DNA of 64,000 nt, taken from Caenorhabditis remanei. Taxonomy: Eukaryota; Nematoda; Chromadorea; Rhabditida; Rhabditidae. Within the stretch, counting starts at the first letter, position 1; every line of letters starts with the position of its first letter. Position numbers and translations under genes: made by a program. The notes under the pieces were generated by a model. The model made no database searches, had not been told where the DNA came from, and saw nothing but the letters and a program-made list of their open reading frames with translations. The stretch spans positions 1 through 64,000 of the forward strand of contig NW_026526032.1 in the NCBI RefSeq assembly GCF_010183535.1, given 5' to 3'. Of the stretch, positions 33,401 through 45,200 are shown piece after piece.

Positions 33401-33404
33401 AACA

Positions 33405-34336
33405 AAAAAGTTACGATCAGACGATTGAGAGCAACGAGAAATCATGGTTCAGCTGGGTTCAAACAGATTACATAAATATTTGAGAGAACATTTTTACAAA
33501 ACTATTTGTAAAAGTTAGGGAAAACATGAGCAACTTATGCCATAAAAAATTTATGGAAAAGCATTTCAATTAAATGATGAAACTTGGGTGATGTATTTTC
33601 TATGATTTTTGCGCTTTTGAGAAACTTTGAGCAGTAGACCTGGGTGGAGTCTAGGTCTCTTCTCAACGATCCCAAACAAGCCGGAATTATATTCTTACAA
33701 ATAATCAACAGTAGATACATTGCTCTAAAGTTGTGCAAAAGATCTAGTGGATTGACTTAGAAACAGGAGCTGTAGGCTTCATCAAACTTAAAAATCACAT
33801 GATTTTGATGAGATTGGCTTTGCGCTTCCTGTGAAATGAGGGAAAGTGCTTAAACTTTTCAAACAAAGTAGATTTAGATACATCAATGTCTACTCTACTC
33901 AATACTAAACATTTCCACTAATTTCCTTAATTAGCGTTAAAGAAAAATCGAAAATACTCGCACATGCCTAACTTGCTGATCCTCACCTTTCTTCAGGGAC
34001 CGGCACTAAACTATGATTGCTCAATTCAAATGTTTTTATTATTTTTTTAAACATAACGTTCCTTGCTTGTTTAATTCAAAATAGCTCACCCATTCTCGTC
34101 AACATTTTCTAGGAAAAAAATTGAGACGAAGAATGGTACCACAAAAGGGTTCCTCGAGTATTTTGACTTGTCTACGGCTGAGATTAAGCAGATGGCGGAC
34201 GTCAAGTCACAGGTAGAATCACAATGAGTTATAGGTACTAACCAACTATATTTCTCTTTGTGTGAGCAATTAGCCTTCAAGAAATTTCATGACGAAAATT
34301 GTCCAAAAAAAGAAAGAAACTTATGCACCAGCCTGA
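33405..34336. mobile_element. Mariner-like element, copy 3, truncated
   Basis: Inverse of 31465-32400 of copy 2 (shared GTTACGATCAGACGATTGAG at its inner end and TTATGCACCAGCCTGA at its outer end, followed by TA). About 330 bp of the inner end is missing. Very similar to copy 2, so the two arose by inverted duplication rather than by two insertions. Confidence 0.8.
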
Positions 34337-34426
34337 TAACACCCCAGATGTTGAAAACGATTTGAGTGATACGGTTAAGTTATTGAAATGGGACATTTGA
34401 AAAATAGATGCATTTGTGTCGCATCA

Positions 34427-34740
34427 TTATATATACAACCCTTTACATACCAGGAGTCTGGGATATTCTTCTGTATGCGGCCCAGCCATCGCTGATAATC
34501 GTTGTTCTCGCAAAAATCTCTTTTTTATGTATTTTTTTTTCAGAGATATCATACCAGGTTTCCGATTACGTCTGATTATGGGCAGCAGGATTATCGAATC
34601 TACCTTTATCTTCCTTTCCTTCCAGCATCCAAAACCCAAACAGTTTGGACGATCTACCATATGATCCCAATTATATTTCGCCCGAAACATCGCCCGTTTC
34701 GTCAATTTCAAATGTAGAGCAAAAGAAGAAGGTGGACAAT
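34427..34740 (-). pseudogene. Merlin transposase fragment (right arm)
   Basis: Reads MFRAKYNWDHMVDR, then a shift (VDSIILLPIIRRNRKPGMIS) and a further shift before the SDGW motif, which is lost from this frame. Inverse copy of 31062-31360 with small indels. Confidence 0.75.
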
Positions 34741-35167
34741 TATTACACTTCTCTGATCAAAAAACAATGCGACGTACAAAATAGTAAAGTAAATGAGAAA
34801 ATGCAGAAAAAATCAAAAAAAAAGCAAAAAATTGGAAAAGCTTATGAAAAAATGTATACTGGAGGGAGTGTAGTCATTTCTGACCATTTTGGGGTTTTTT
34901 TAGTATAAGTAAATAGAACTTGTCGAAACCCCCCGTTTATTCTCAAAACCCCCGTTATTCTCAAAACCCCCGTTTATTCTCAAAACCCCCGTTTATTCTC
35001 AAAACCCCCGTCTATTCTTAAAACCCCCGTCTATTTATAAAACCCCCGTTAATTCTTAAAACCCCCGTTAAATCATAAAGAGCCTATATTTTTATATTTT
35101 TCAGTTGCTCATGTTGCCGTTTCAGAACTATGGAAGCACGCGTGCAAAATTTCAATCTGCTCAAATT

Positions 35168-35555
35168 CTATTCTTCATTAATTCTGAGTCTTGATCTTTT
35201 TATCCATTGTTGTGGAACTGTTTTCCAAGTTGTTGCTCTTTTTCGCAAAAAAATGCGGTCTTTCAGTGGAAAATCTTGCAAGTCACGAACATTATCCCCC
35301 ACATAGAACACATAGTTGTTCACACCAACATAACCGAGTGATAGATTCACTTGAGTGCAGAGGATTTTTCTGATGGTGGCTTGTAGTACGTAGCCCGTAG
35401 TTTTTTTAGAGCATTGAGATAGCTCAAATCTGAAATATTTAGATTATTGACAAAAAAACCATGTTTTTAATTCACAACTCAATTGGATTCAAAAATTTTA
35501 AAACATCATGAAGAACCACGTTTAGAAGGCGGAATAGTTCAAATTTCTGGTCCGT
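35168..35555 (-). pseudogene. F-box gene copy with lost start codon and early stop
   Basis: Exon 35555-35476 is 80 bp, the same length as the first exon of the 26732-27805 gene, and encodes FELFRLLNVVLHDVLKFLNP followed by IEL, an F-box. The codon aligned to that gene's ATG is ACG (35555-35553). The second exon (35429-35168) joins in the same phase to FELSQCSKKTTGYVLQATIR and stops at 35170-35168, far short of the usual FBA_2 length. The Merlin insertion lies 76 bp downstream. Start loss plus truncation argue for a pseudogene. Confidence 0.75.
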
Positions 35556-36230
35556 AGGCACATGAAATAGAAGAGGAATGAGTCTATTTTGCAAACGAGG
35601 GCTGCGTGTACACAGTGTGAAAAAGATTGAAGGGCCAGATTTACACACTGTTACCAAGTGACACGGGCCAGATGGCGTAGTTGTATTGCATATTGCGAAT
35701 TCTCAAAAAGCCTATTAAGCATGTTGAATTAGTCGACAACCATATTTGTCCCGACATACGGACATCATTTTGTCTTCAGTGTACAAAAATTTTTTCTTTA
35801 ACGCTACGATTCACAACATGCATGGATGTATTAGGTTATAGGTACTTTTGACTGCGGGAAGTCCATTTCTGCACTAAAACCTGCTGAATGTCTCTGCGAG
35901 CCAAGTTATGAGCTGTCAAACTTTTCATATGCTTTTTCACGTGAGTAGAATGGAGGAAGAACTTTTAGTACCCCGTTTCTAGAAAATTTTTCCCACCCTA
36001 TGGGTGCCGTCACCAGGTGCACCTGTGTACCTGTTTGAAAAAAGCCCTGCACGGCCTAACTGTCTGAAAAAAGGCCTGCAAAGCCTACCTGAAAAAAGTC
36101 CTGTAATTCATCATACCACTGTTTATAAAACTATCTTTAACTAGAATAGTGGAGCACCTAACAAGTCTCCGCCAGCGCCCAAAAGTACCGAATTTCTCAA
36201 TTTCAAAGCGAAATTGTTTTTTGATACTTT

Positions 36231-39200
36231 TTATGAAATTTCTGAGATATTCAAGCCAGGGAGAATTCAATACCGCGTCTACCGTGATTAAACACAGCCC
36301 ATAGGTAAAACTACTCGCAGTGTGACTGACCGAGTCTTACAGGATCCGACAAAGAAAGAATGGTGGAGGAAGTTATAAAGAAAAGAAAGAATTCGGTTTT
36401 TTGATACTATTAACAAAATTTCAGTTGTATTCTAGCCCGTTAGAATTCAATCCCGCGTCTACCGTGATTAAACGCAGCCCATAGGTAAAACTACTCGCAG
36501 CATAACTGACCGAGTCTTACAGGATCCGACACAAGAAAGAATGGTGGAGGAAGTTAATAAGAAAAGAAAGAATTCGGTTTTTTGATACTATTAACAAAAT
36601 TTCAGTTATATTCTAGCCCGTTAGAATTCAATACCGCGTCTACCGTGATTAACACATCCCATAGGTAAAACTACTCGCAGTGTGAACTGACCGAGTCTTA
36701 CAGGATCCGACACAAGAAAGAATGGTGGAAGAAGTTATACAGAAAAGAAAGAAATCGGTTTTTTTGATTACTATTAACAAAATTTCAGTTATATTCTAGC
36801 CCGTTAGAATTCAATCCCGCGTCTACCGTGATTAACACATCCCATAGGTAAAACTACTCGCAGTGTGACTGACCGAGTCTTACAGGATCCGACACAAGAA
36901 AGAATGGTGGAAGAAGTTATAAAGAAAAGAAAGAAATCGGTTTTTTGATACTGTTTATGAAATTTCAGTTATATTCTAGCCCGTTAGAATTCAATCCCGC
37001 GTCTACCGTGATTAAACACATCCCATAGGTAAAACTACTCGCAGTGTGACTGACCGAGTCTTACAGGATCCGACACAAGAAAGAATGGTGGAGGAAGTTA
37101 ATAAGAAAAGAAAGAATTCGGTTTTTTGATACTATTAACAAAATTTCAGTTATATTCTAGCCCGTTAGAATTCAATCCCGCGTCTACCGTGATTAAACAC
37201 ATCCCATAGGTAAAACTACTCGCAGTGTGACTGACCGAGTCTTACAGGATCCGACACAAGAAAGAATGGTGGAGGAAGTTATAAAGAAAAAAGAATTCGG
37301 TTTTTTGATACTATTAACAAAATTTCAGTTATATTCTAGCCCGTTAGAATTCAATCCCGCGTCTACCGTGATTAAACACATCCCATAGGTAAAACTACTC
37401 GCAGTGTGACTGACCGAGTCTTACAGGATCCGACACAAGAAAGAATGGTGGAAGAAGTTATAAAGAAAAGAAAGAAATCGGTTTTTTGATACTGTTTATG
37501 AAATTTCAGTTATATTCTAGCCCGTTAGAATTCAATCCCGCGTCTACCGTGATTAAACACAGCCCATAGGTAAGACTACTTGCAGCATAACTGACCGAGT
37601 CTTACAGGATCCGACACAAGAAAGAATGGTGGAGGAAGTTATAAAGAAAAAAAAGAATTCGGTTTTTTGATACTTTTTATGAAATTTCTGAAATATTCTA
37701 GCCAGTTAGAATTCAATCCCGCGTCTACCGTGATTAAACACAGGCCATAGGTAAGACTACTTGCAGCGTAACTGACCGAGTCTTACAGGATCCGACACAA
37801 GAAAGAATGGTGGAGGAAGTTATAAAGAAAAAAAGAATTCGGTTTTTTGATACTTTTATGAAATTTCTGAAATATTCTAGCCAGTTAGAATTCAATCCCG
37901 CGTCTACCGTGATTAAACACAGGCCATAGGTAAGACTACTTGCAGCGTAACTGACCGAGTCTTACAGGATCCGACACAAGAAAGAATGGTGGATGAAGTT
38001 ATAAAGAAAAAAAAGAATTCGGTTTTTTGATACTTTTTATGAAATTTCTGAAATATTCTAGCCAGTTAGAATTCAATCCCGCGTCTACCGTGATTAAACA
38101 CAGCCCATAGGTAAGACTACTCGCAGCATAACTGACCGAGTCTTACAGGATCCGACACAAGAAAGAATGGTGGAGGAAGTTATAAAGAAAAAAAAGAATT
38201 CGGTTTTTTGATACTTTTTATGAAATTTCTGAAATATTCTAGCCAGTTAGAATTCAATCCCGCGTCTACCGTGATTAAACACAGGCCATAGGTAAGACTA
38301 CTTGCAGCGTAACTGACCGAGTCTTACAGGATCCGACACAAGAAAGAATGGTGGAGGAAGTTATAAAGAAAAAAAAGAATTCGGTTTTTTGATACTTTTT
38401 ATGAAATTTCTGAAATATTCTAGCCAGTTAGAATTCAATCCCGCGTCTACCGTGATTAAACACAGCCCATAGGTAAGACTACTCGCAGCATAACTGACCG
38501 AGTCTTACAGGATCCGACACAAGAAAGAATGGTGGAGGAAGTTATAAAGAAAAAAAAGAATTCGGTTTTTTGATACTTTTTATGAAATTTCAGTTGTATT
38601 CTAGCCCGTTAGAATTCAATCCCGCGTCTACCGTGATTAAACGCAGCCCATAGGTAAAACTACTCGCAGCATAACTGACCGAGTCTTACAGGATCCGACA
38701 CAAGAAAGAATGGTGGAGGAAGTTATAAAGAAAAAAAAGAATTCGGTTTTTTGATACTTTTTATGAAATTTCAGTTGTATTCTAGCCCGTTAGAATTCAA
38801 TCCCGCGTCTACCGTGATTAAACACATCCCATAGGTAAGACTACTCGCAGCATAACTGACCGAGTCTTACAGGATCCGACACAAGAAAGAATGGTGGAGG
38901 AAGTTATAAAGAAAAAAAAGAATTCGGTTTTTTGATACTTTTTATGAAATTTCAGTTGTATTCTAGCCCGTTAGAATTCAATCCCGCGTCTACCGTGATT
39001 AAACACATCCCATAGGTAAGACTACTCGCAGCATAACTGACCGAGTCTTACAGGATCCGACACAAGAAAGAATGGTGGAGGAAGTTATAAAGAAAAAAAA
39101 GAATTCGGTTTTTTGATACTTTTTATGAAATTTCTGAAATATTCTAGCCAGTTAGAATTCAATCCCGCGTCTACCGTGATTAAACACAGCCCATAGGTAA

Positions 39201-42200
39201 GACTACTCGCAGCATAACTGACCGAGTCTTACAGGATCCGACACAAGAAAGAATGGTGGAGGAAGTTATAAAGAAAAAAAAGAATTCGGTTTTTTGATAC
39301 TTTTTATGAAATTTCAGTTGTATTCTAGCCCGTTAGAATTCAATCCCGCGTCTACCGTGATTAAACACATCCCATAGGTAAAACTACTCGCAGTGTGACT
39401 GACCGAGTCTTACAGGATCCGACACAAGAAAGAATGGTGGAGGAAGTTATAAAGAAAAAAAAGAATTCGGTTTTTTGATACTTTTTATGAAATTTCAGTT
39501 GTATTCTAGCCCGTTAGAATTCAATCCCGCGTCTACCGTGATTAAACGCAGCCCATAGGTAAAACTACTCGCAGCATAACTGACCGAGTCTTACAGGATC
39601 CGACACAAGAAAGAATGGTAGAGGAAGTTAATAAGAAAAGAAAGAATTCGGTTTTTTGATACTATTAACAAAATTTCAGTTATATTCTAGCCAGTTAGAA
39701 TTCAATCCCGCGTCTACCGTGATTAAACACAGCCCATAGGTAAGACTACTCGCAGCATAACTGACCGAGTCTTACAGGATCCGACACAAGAAAGAATGGT
39801 GGAGGAAGTTATAAAGAAAAAAAAGAATTCGGTTTTTTGATACTTTTTATGAAATTTCAGTTGTATTCTAGCCCGTTAGAATTCAATCCCGCGTCTACCG
39901 TGATTAAACACATCCCATAGGTAAAACTACTCGCAGTGTGACTGACCGAGTCTTACAGGATCCGACACAAGAAAGAATGGTGGAAGAAGTTATAAAGAAA
40001 AGATAGAATTCGGTTTTTTGATACTTTTTATGAAATTTCTGAAATATTCTAGCCAGTTAGAATTCAATCCCGCGTCTACCGTGATTAAACACAGGCCATA
40101 GGTAAGACTACTTGCAGCGTAACTGACCGAGTCTTACAGGATCCGACACAAGAAAGAATGGTGGAGGAAGTTATAAAGAAAAAAAAGAATTCGGTTTTTT
40201 GATACTTTTTATGAAATTTCTGAAATATTCTAGCCAGTTAGAATTCAATCCCGCGTCTACCGTGATTAAACACAGGCCATAGGTAAGAATACTTGCAGCG
40301 TAACTGACCGAGTCTTACAGGATCCGACACAAGAAAGAATGGTGGAGGAAGTTATAAAGAAAAAAAAGAATTCGGTTTTTTGATACTTTTTATGAAATTT
40401 CTGAAATATTCTAGCCAGTTAGAATTCAATCCCGCGTCTACCGTGATTAAACACAGGCCATAGGTAAGACTACTTGCAGCGTAACTGACCGAGTCTTACA
40501 GGATCCGACACAAGAAAGAATGGTGGAGGAAGTTATAAAGAAAAGATAGAATTCGGTTTTTTGATACTTTTTATGAAATTTCTGAAATATTCTAGCCAGT
40601 TAGAATTCAATCCCGCGTCTACCGTGATTAAACACAGGCCATAGGTAAGACTACTTGCAGCGTAACTGACCGAGTCTTACAGGATCCGACACAAGAAAGA
40701 ATGGTGGAGGAAGTTATAAAGAAAAAAAAGAATTCGGTTTTTTGATACTTTTTATGAAATTTCTGAAATATTCTAGCCAGTTAGAATTCAATCCCGCGTC
40801 TACCGTGATTAAACGCAGCCCATAGGTAAAACTACTCGCAGCATAACTGACCGAGTCTTACAGGATCCGACACAAGAAAGAATGGTGGAGGAAGTTAATA
40901 AGAAAAGAAAGAATTCGGTTTTTTGATACTATTAACAAAATTTCAGTTATATTCTAGCCAGTTAGAATTCAATCCCGCGTCTACCGTGATTAAACACAGC
41001 CCATAGGTAAGACTACTCGCAGCATAACTGACCGAGTCTTACAGGATCCGACACAAGAAAGAATGGTGGAGGAAGTTATAAAGAAAAAAAAGAATTCGGT
41101 TTTTTGATACTTTTTATGAAATTTCAGTTGTATTCTAGCCCGTTAGAATTCAATACCGCGTCTACCGTGATTAAACACATCCCATAGGTAAAACTACTCG
41201 CAGTGTGACTGACCGAGTCTTACAGGATCCGACACAAGAAAGAATGGTGGAGGAAGTTATAAAGAAAAAAAAGAATTCGGTTTTTTGATACTTTTTATGA
41301 AATTTCTGAAATATTCTAGCCAGTTAGAATTCAATCCCGCGTCTACCGTGATTAAACACAGGCCATAGGTAAGACTACTTGCAGCGTAACTGACCGAGTC
41401 TTACAGGATCCGACACAAGAAAGAATGGTGGAGGAAGTTATAAAGAAAAAAAAGAATTCGGTTTTTTGATACTTTTTATGAAATTTCTGAAATATTCTAG
41501 CCAGTTAGAATTCAATCCCGCGTCTACCGTGATTAAACACAGGCCATAGGTAAGACTACTTGCAGCGTAACTGACCGAGTCTTACAGGATCCGACACAAG
41601 AAAGAATGGTGGAGGAAGTTATAAAGAAAAAAAAGAATTCGGTTTTTTGATACTTTTTATGAAATTTCTGAAATATTCTAGCCAGTTAGAATTCAATCCC
41701 GCGTCTACCGTGATTAAACACAGGCCATAGGTAAGACTACTTGCAGCGTAACTGACCGAGTCTTACAGGATCCGACACAAGAAAGAATGGTGGAAGAAGT
41801 TATAAAGAAAAGAAAGAAATCGGTTTTTTGATACTATTAACAAAATTTCAGTTATATTCTAGCCCGTTAGAATTCAATCCCGCGTCTACCGTGATTAAAC
41901 ACATCCCATAGGTAAAACTACTCGCAGTGTGACTGACCGAGTCTTACAGGATCCGACACAAGAAAGAATGGTGGAAGAAGTTATAAAGAAAAGAAAGAAA
42001 TCGGTTTTTTGATACTTTTTATGAAATTTCTGAAATATTCTAGCCAGTTAGAATTCAATCCCGCGTCTACCGTGATTAAACACAGGCCATAGGTAAGACT
42101 ACTTGCAGCGTAACTGACCGAGTCTTACAGGATCCGACACAAGAAAGAATGGTGGAGGAAGTTATAAAGAAAAAAAAGAATTCGGTTTTTTGATACTTTT

Positions 42201-45200
42201 TATGAAATTTCTGAGATATTCTAGCCAGTTAGAATTCAATCCCGCGTCTACCGTGATTAAACACAGGCCATAGGTAAGACTACTTGCAGCGTAACTGACC
42301 GAGTCTTACAGGATCCGACACAAGAAAGAATGGTGGAGGAAGTTATAAAGAAAAAAAAGAATTCGGTTTTTTGATACTTTTTATGAAATTTCTGAAATAT
42401 TCTAGCCAGTTAGAATTCAATCCCGCGTCTACCGTGATTAAACACAGGCCATAGGTAAGACTACTTGCAGCGTAACTGACCGAGTCTTACAGGATCCGAC
42501 ACAAGAAAGAATGGTGGAGGAAGTTATAAAGAAAAAAAAGAATTCGGTTTTTTGATACTTTTTATGAAATTTCTGAAATATTCTAGCCAGTTAGAATTCA
42601 ATCCCGCGTCTACCGTGATTAAACACAGCCCATAGGTAAGACTACTCGCAGCGTAACTAACCGAGTCTTACAGGATCCGACACAAGAAAGAATGGTGGAA
42701 GAAGTTATAAAGAAAAGAAAGAATTCGGTTTTTTGATACTTTTTATGAAATTTCTGAAATATTCTAGCCAGTTAGAATTCAATCCCGCGTCTACCGTGAT
42801 TAAACACAGGCCATAGGTAAGACTACTTGCAGCGTAACTGACCGAGTCTTACAGGATCCGACACAAGAAAGAATGGTGGAGGAAGTTATAAAGAAAAAAA
42901 AGAATTCGGTTTTTTGATACTTTTTATGAAATTTCTGAAATATTCTAGCCAGTTAGAATTCAATCCCGCGTCTACCGTGATTAAACACAGGCCATAGGTA
43001 AGACTACTTGCAGCGTAACTGACCGAGTCTTACAGGATCCGACACAAGAAAGAATGGTGGAGGAAGTTATAAAGAAAAAAAAGAATTCGGTTTTTTGATA
43101 CTTTTTATGAAATTTCTGAAATATTCTAGCCAGTTAGAATTCAATCCCGCGTCTACCGTGATTAAACACAGGCCATAGGTAAGACTACTTGCAGCGTAAC
43201 TGACCGAGTCTTACAGGATCCGACACAAGAAAGAATGGTGGAGGAAGTTATAAAGAAAAAAAAGAATTCGGTTTTTTGATACTTTTTATGAAATTTCTGA
43301 AATATTCTAGCCAGTTAGAATTCAATCCCGCGTCTACCGTGATTAAACACAGGCCATAGGTAAGACTACTTGCAGCGTAACTGACCGAGTCTTACAGGAT
43401 CCGACACAAGAAAGAATGGTGGATGAAGTTATAAAGAAAAAAAAGAATTCGGTTTTTTGATACTTTTTATGAAATTTCAGTTGTATTCTAGCCCGTTAGA
43501 ATTCAATCCCGCGTCTACCGTGATTAAACACAGCCCATAGGTAAGACTACTTGCAGCGTAACTGACCGAGTCTTACAGGATCCGACACAAGAAAGAATGG
43601 TGGAGGAAGTTATAAAGAAAAAAAAGAATTCGGTTTTTTGATACTTTTTATGAAATTTCTGAAATATTCTAGCCAGTTAGAATTCAATCCCGCGTCTACC
43701 GTGATTAAACACAGCCCATAGGTAAAACTACTCGCAGTGTGACTGACCGAGTCTTACAGGATCCGACACAAGAAAGAATGGTGGAGGAAGTTATAAAGAA
43801 AAAAAAGAATTCGGTTTTTTGATACTTTTTATGAAATTTCTGAAATATTCTAGCCAGTTAGAATTCAATCCCGCGTCTACCGTGATTAAACACAGGCCAT
43901 AGGTAAGACTACTTGCAGCGTAACTGACCGAGTCTTACAGGATCCGACACAAGAAAGAATGGTGGAGGAAGTTATAAAGAAAAAAAGAATTCGGTTTTTT
44001 GATACTTTTTATGAAATTTCTGAAATATTCTAGCCAGTTAGAATTCAATCCCGCGTCTACCGTGATTAAACACATCCCCTAGGTAAAACTACTCGCAGTG
44101 TGACTGACCGAGTCTTACAGGATCCGACACAAGAAAGAATGGTGGAGGAAGTTATAAAGAAAAAAAAGAATTCGGTTTTTTGATACTTTTTATGAAATTT
44201 CTGAAATATTCTAGCCAGTTAGAATTCAATCCCGCGTCTACCGTGATTAAACACAGGCCATAGGTAAAACTACTTGCAGCATAACTGACCGAGTCTTACA
44301 GGATCCGACACAAGAAAGAATGGTGGAGGAAGTTATAAAGAAAAAAAAGAATTCGGTTTTTTGATACTTTTTATGAAATTTCTGAAATATTCTAGCCAGT
44401 TAGAATTCAATCCCGCGTCTACCGTGATTAAACACATCCCATAGGTAAAACTACTCGCAGTGTGACTGACCGAGTCTTACAGGATCCGACACAAGAAAGA
44501 ATGGTGGAGGAAGTTATAAAGAAAAGAAAGAAATCGGTTTTTTGATACTTTTTATGAAATTTCTGAAATATTCTAGCCAGTTAGAATTCAATCCCGCGTC
44601 TACCGTGATTAAACACATCCCATAGGTAAAACTACTCGCAGTGTGACTGACCGAGTCTTACAGGATCCGACACAAGAAAGAATGGTGGAGGAAGTTATAA
44701 AGAAAAGAATGAAATCGGTTTTTTGATACTTTTTATGAAATTTCTGAAATATTCTAGCCAGTTAGAATTCAATCCCGCGTCTACCGTGATTAAACACATC
44801 CCCTAGGTAAAACTACTCGCAGTGTGACTGACCGAGTCTTACAGGATCCGACACAAGAAAGAATGGTGGAGGAAGTTATAAAGAAAAAAAAGAATTCGGT
44901 TTTTTGATACTTTTTATGAAATTTCTGAAATATTCTAGCCAGTTAGAATTCAATCCCGCGTCTACCGTGATTAAACACATCCCCTAGGTAAAACTACTCG
45001 CAGTGTGACTGACCGAGTCTTACAGGATCCGACACAAGAAAGAATGGTGGAGGAAGTTATAAAGAAAAAAAAGAATTCGGTTTTTTGATACTTTTTATGA
45101 AATTTCTGAAATATTCTAGCCAGTTAGAATTCAATCCCGCGTCTACCGTGATTAAACACAGGCCATAGGTAAGACTACTTGCAGCGTAACTGACCGAGTC

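Larger units (their letters stand above)
30737..35084. mobile_element. Merlin-type transposon forming a large inverted repeat
   Basis: Begins GGCTCTTTATGATTTAACGG and ends with its inverse; 8-bp duplication TATATTTT at 30729-30736 and 35085-35092. GG ends, an 8-bp duplication and an internal IS1595/ISXO2-like transposase fragment are the Merlin hallmarks. Left arm: 19-bp GGGGGTTTT repeats (30750-30880), transposase fragment (31062-31360), mariner (31465-32732). Right side in inverse order: third partial copy of the arm (33004-33400), truncated mariner (33405-34336), transposase fragment (34740-34427), repeats (34925-35075). Confidence 0.85.
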
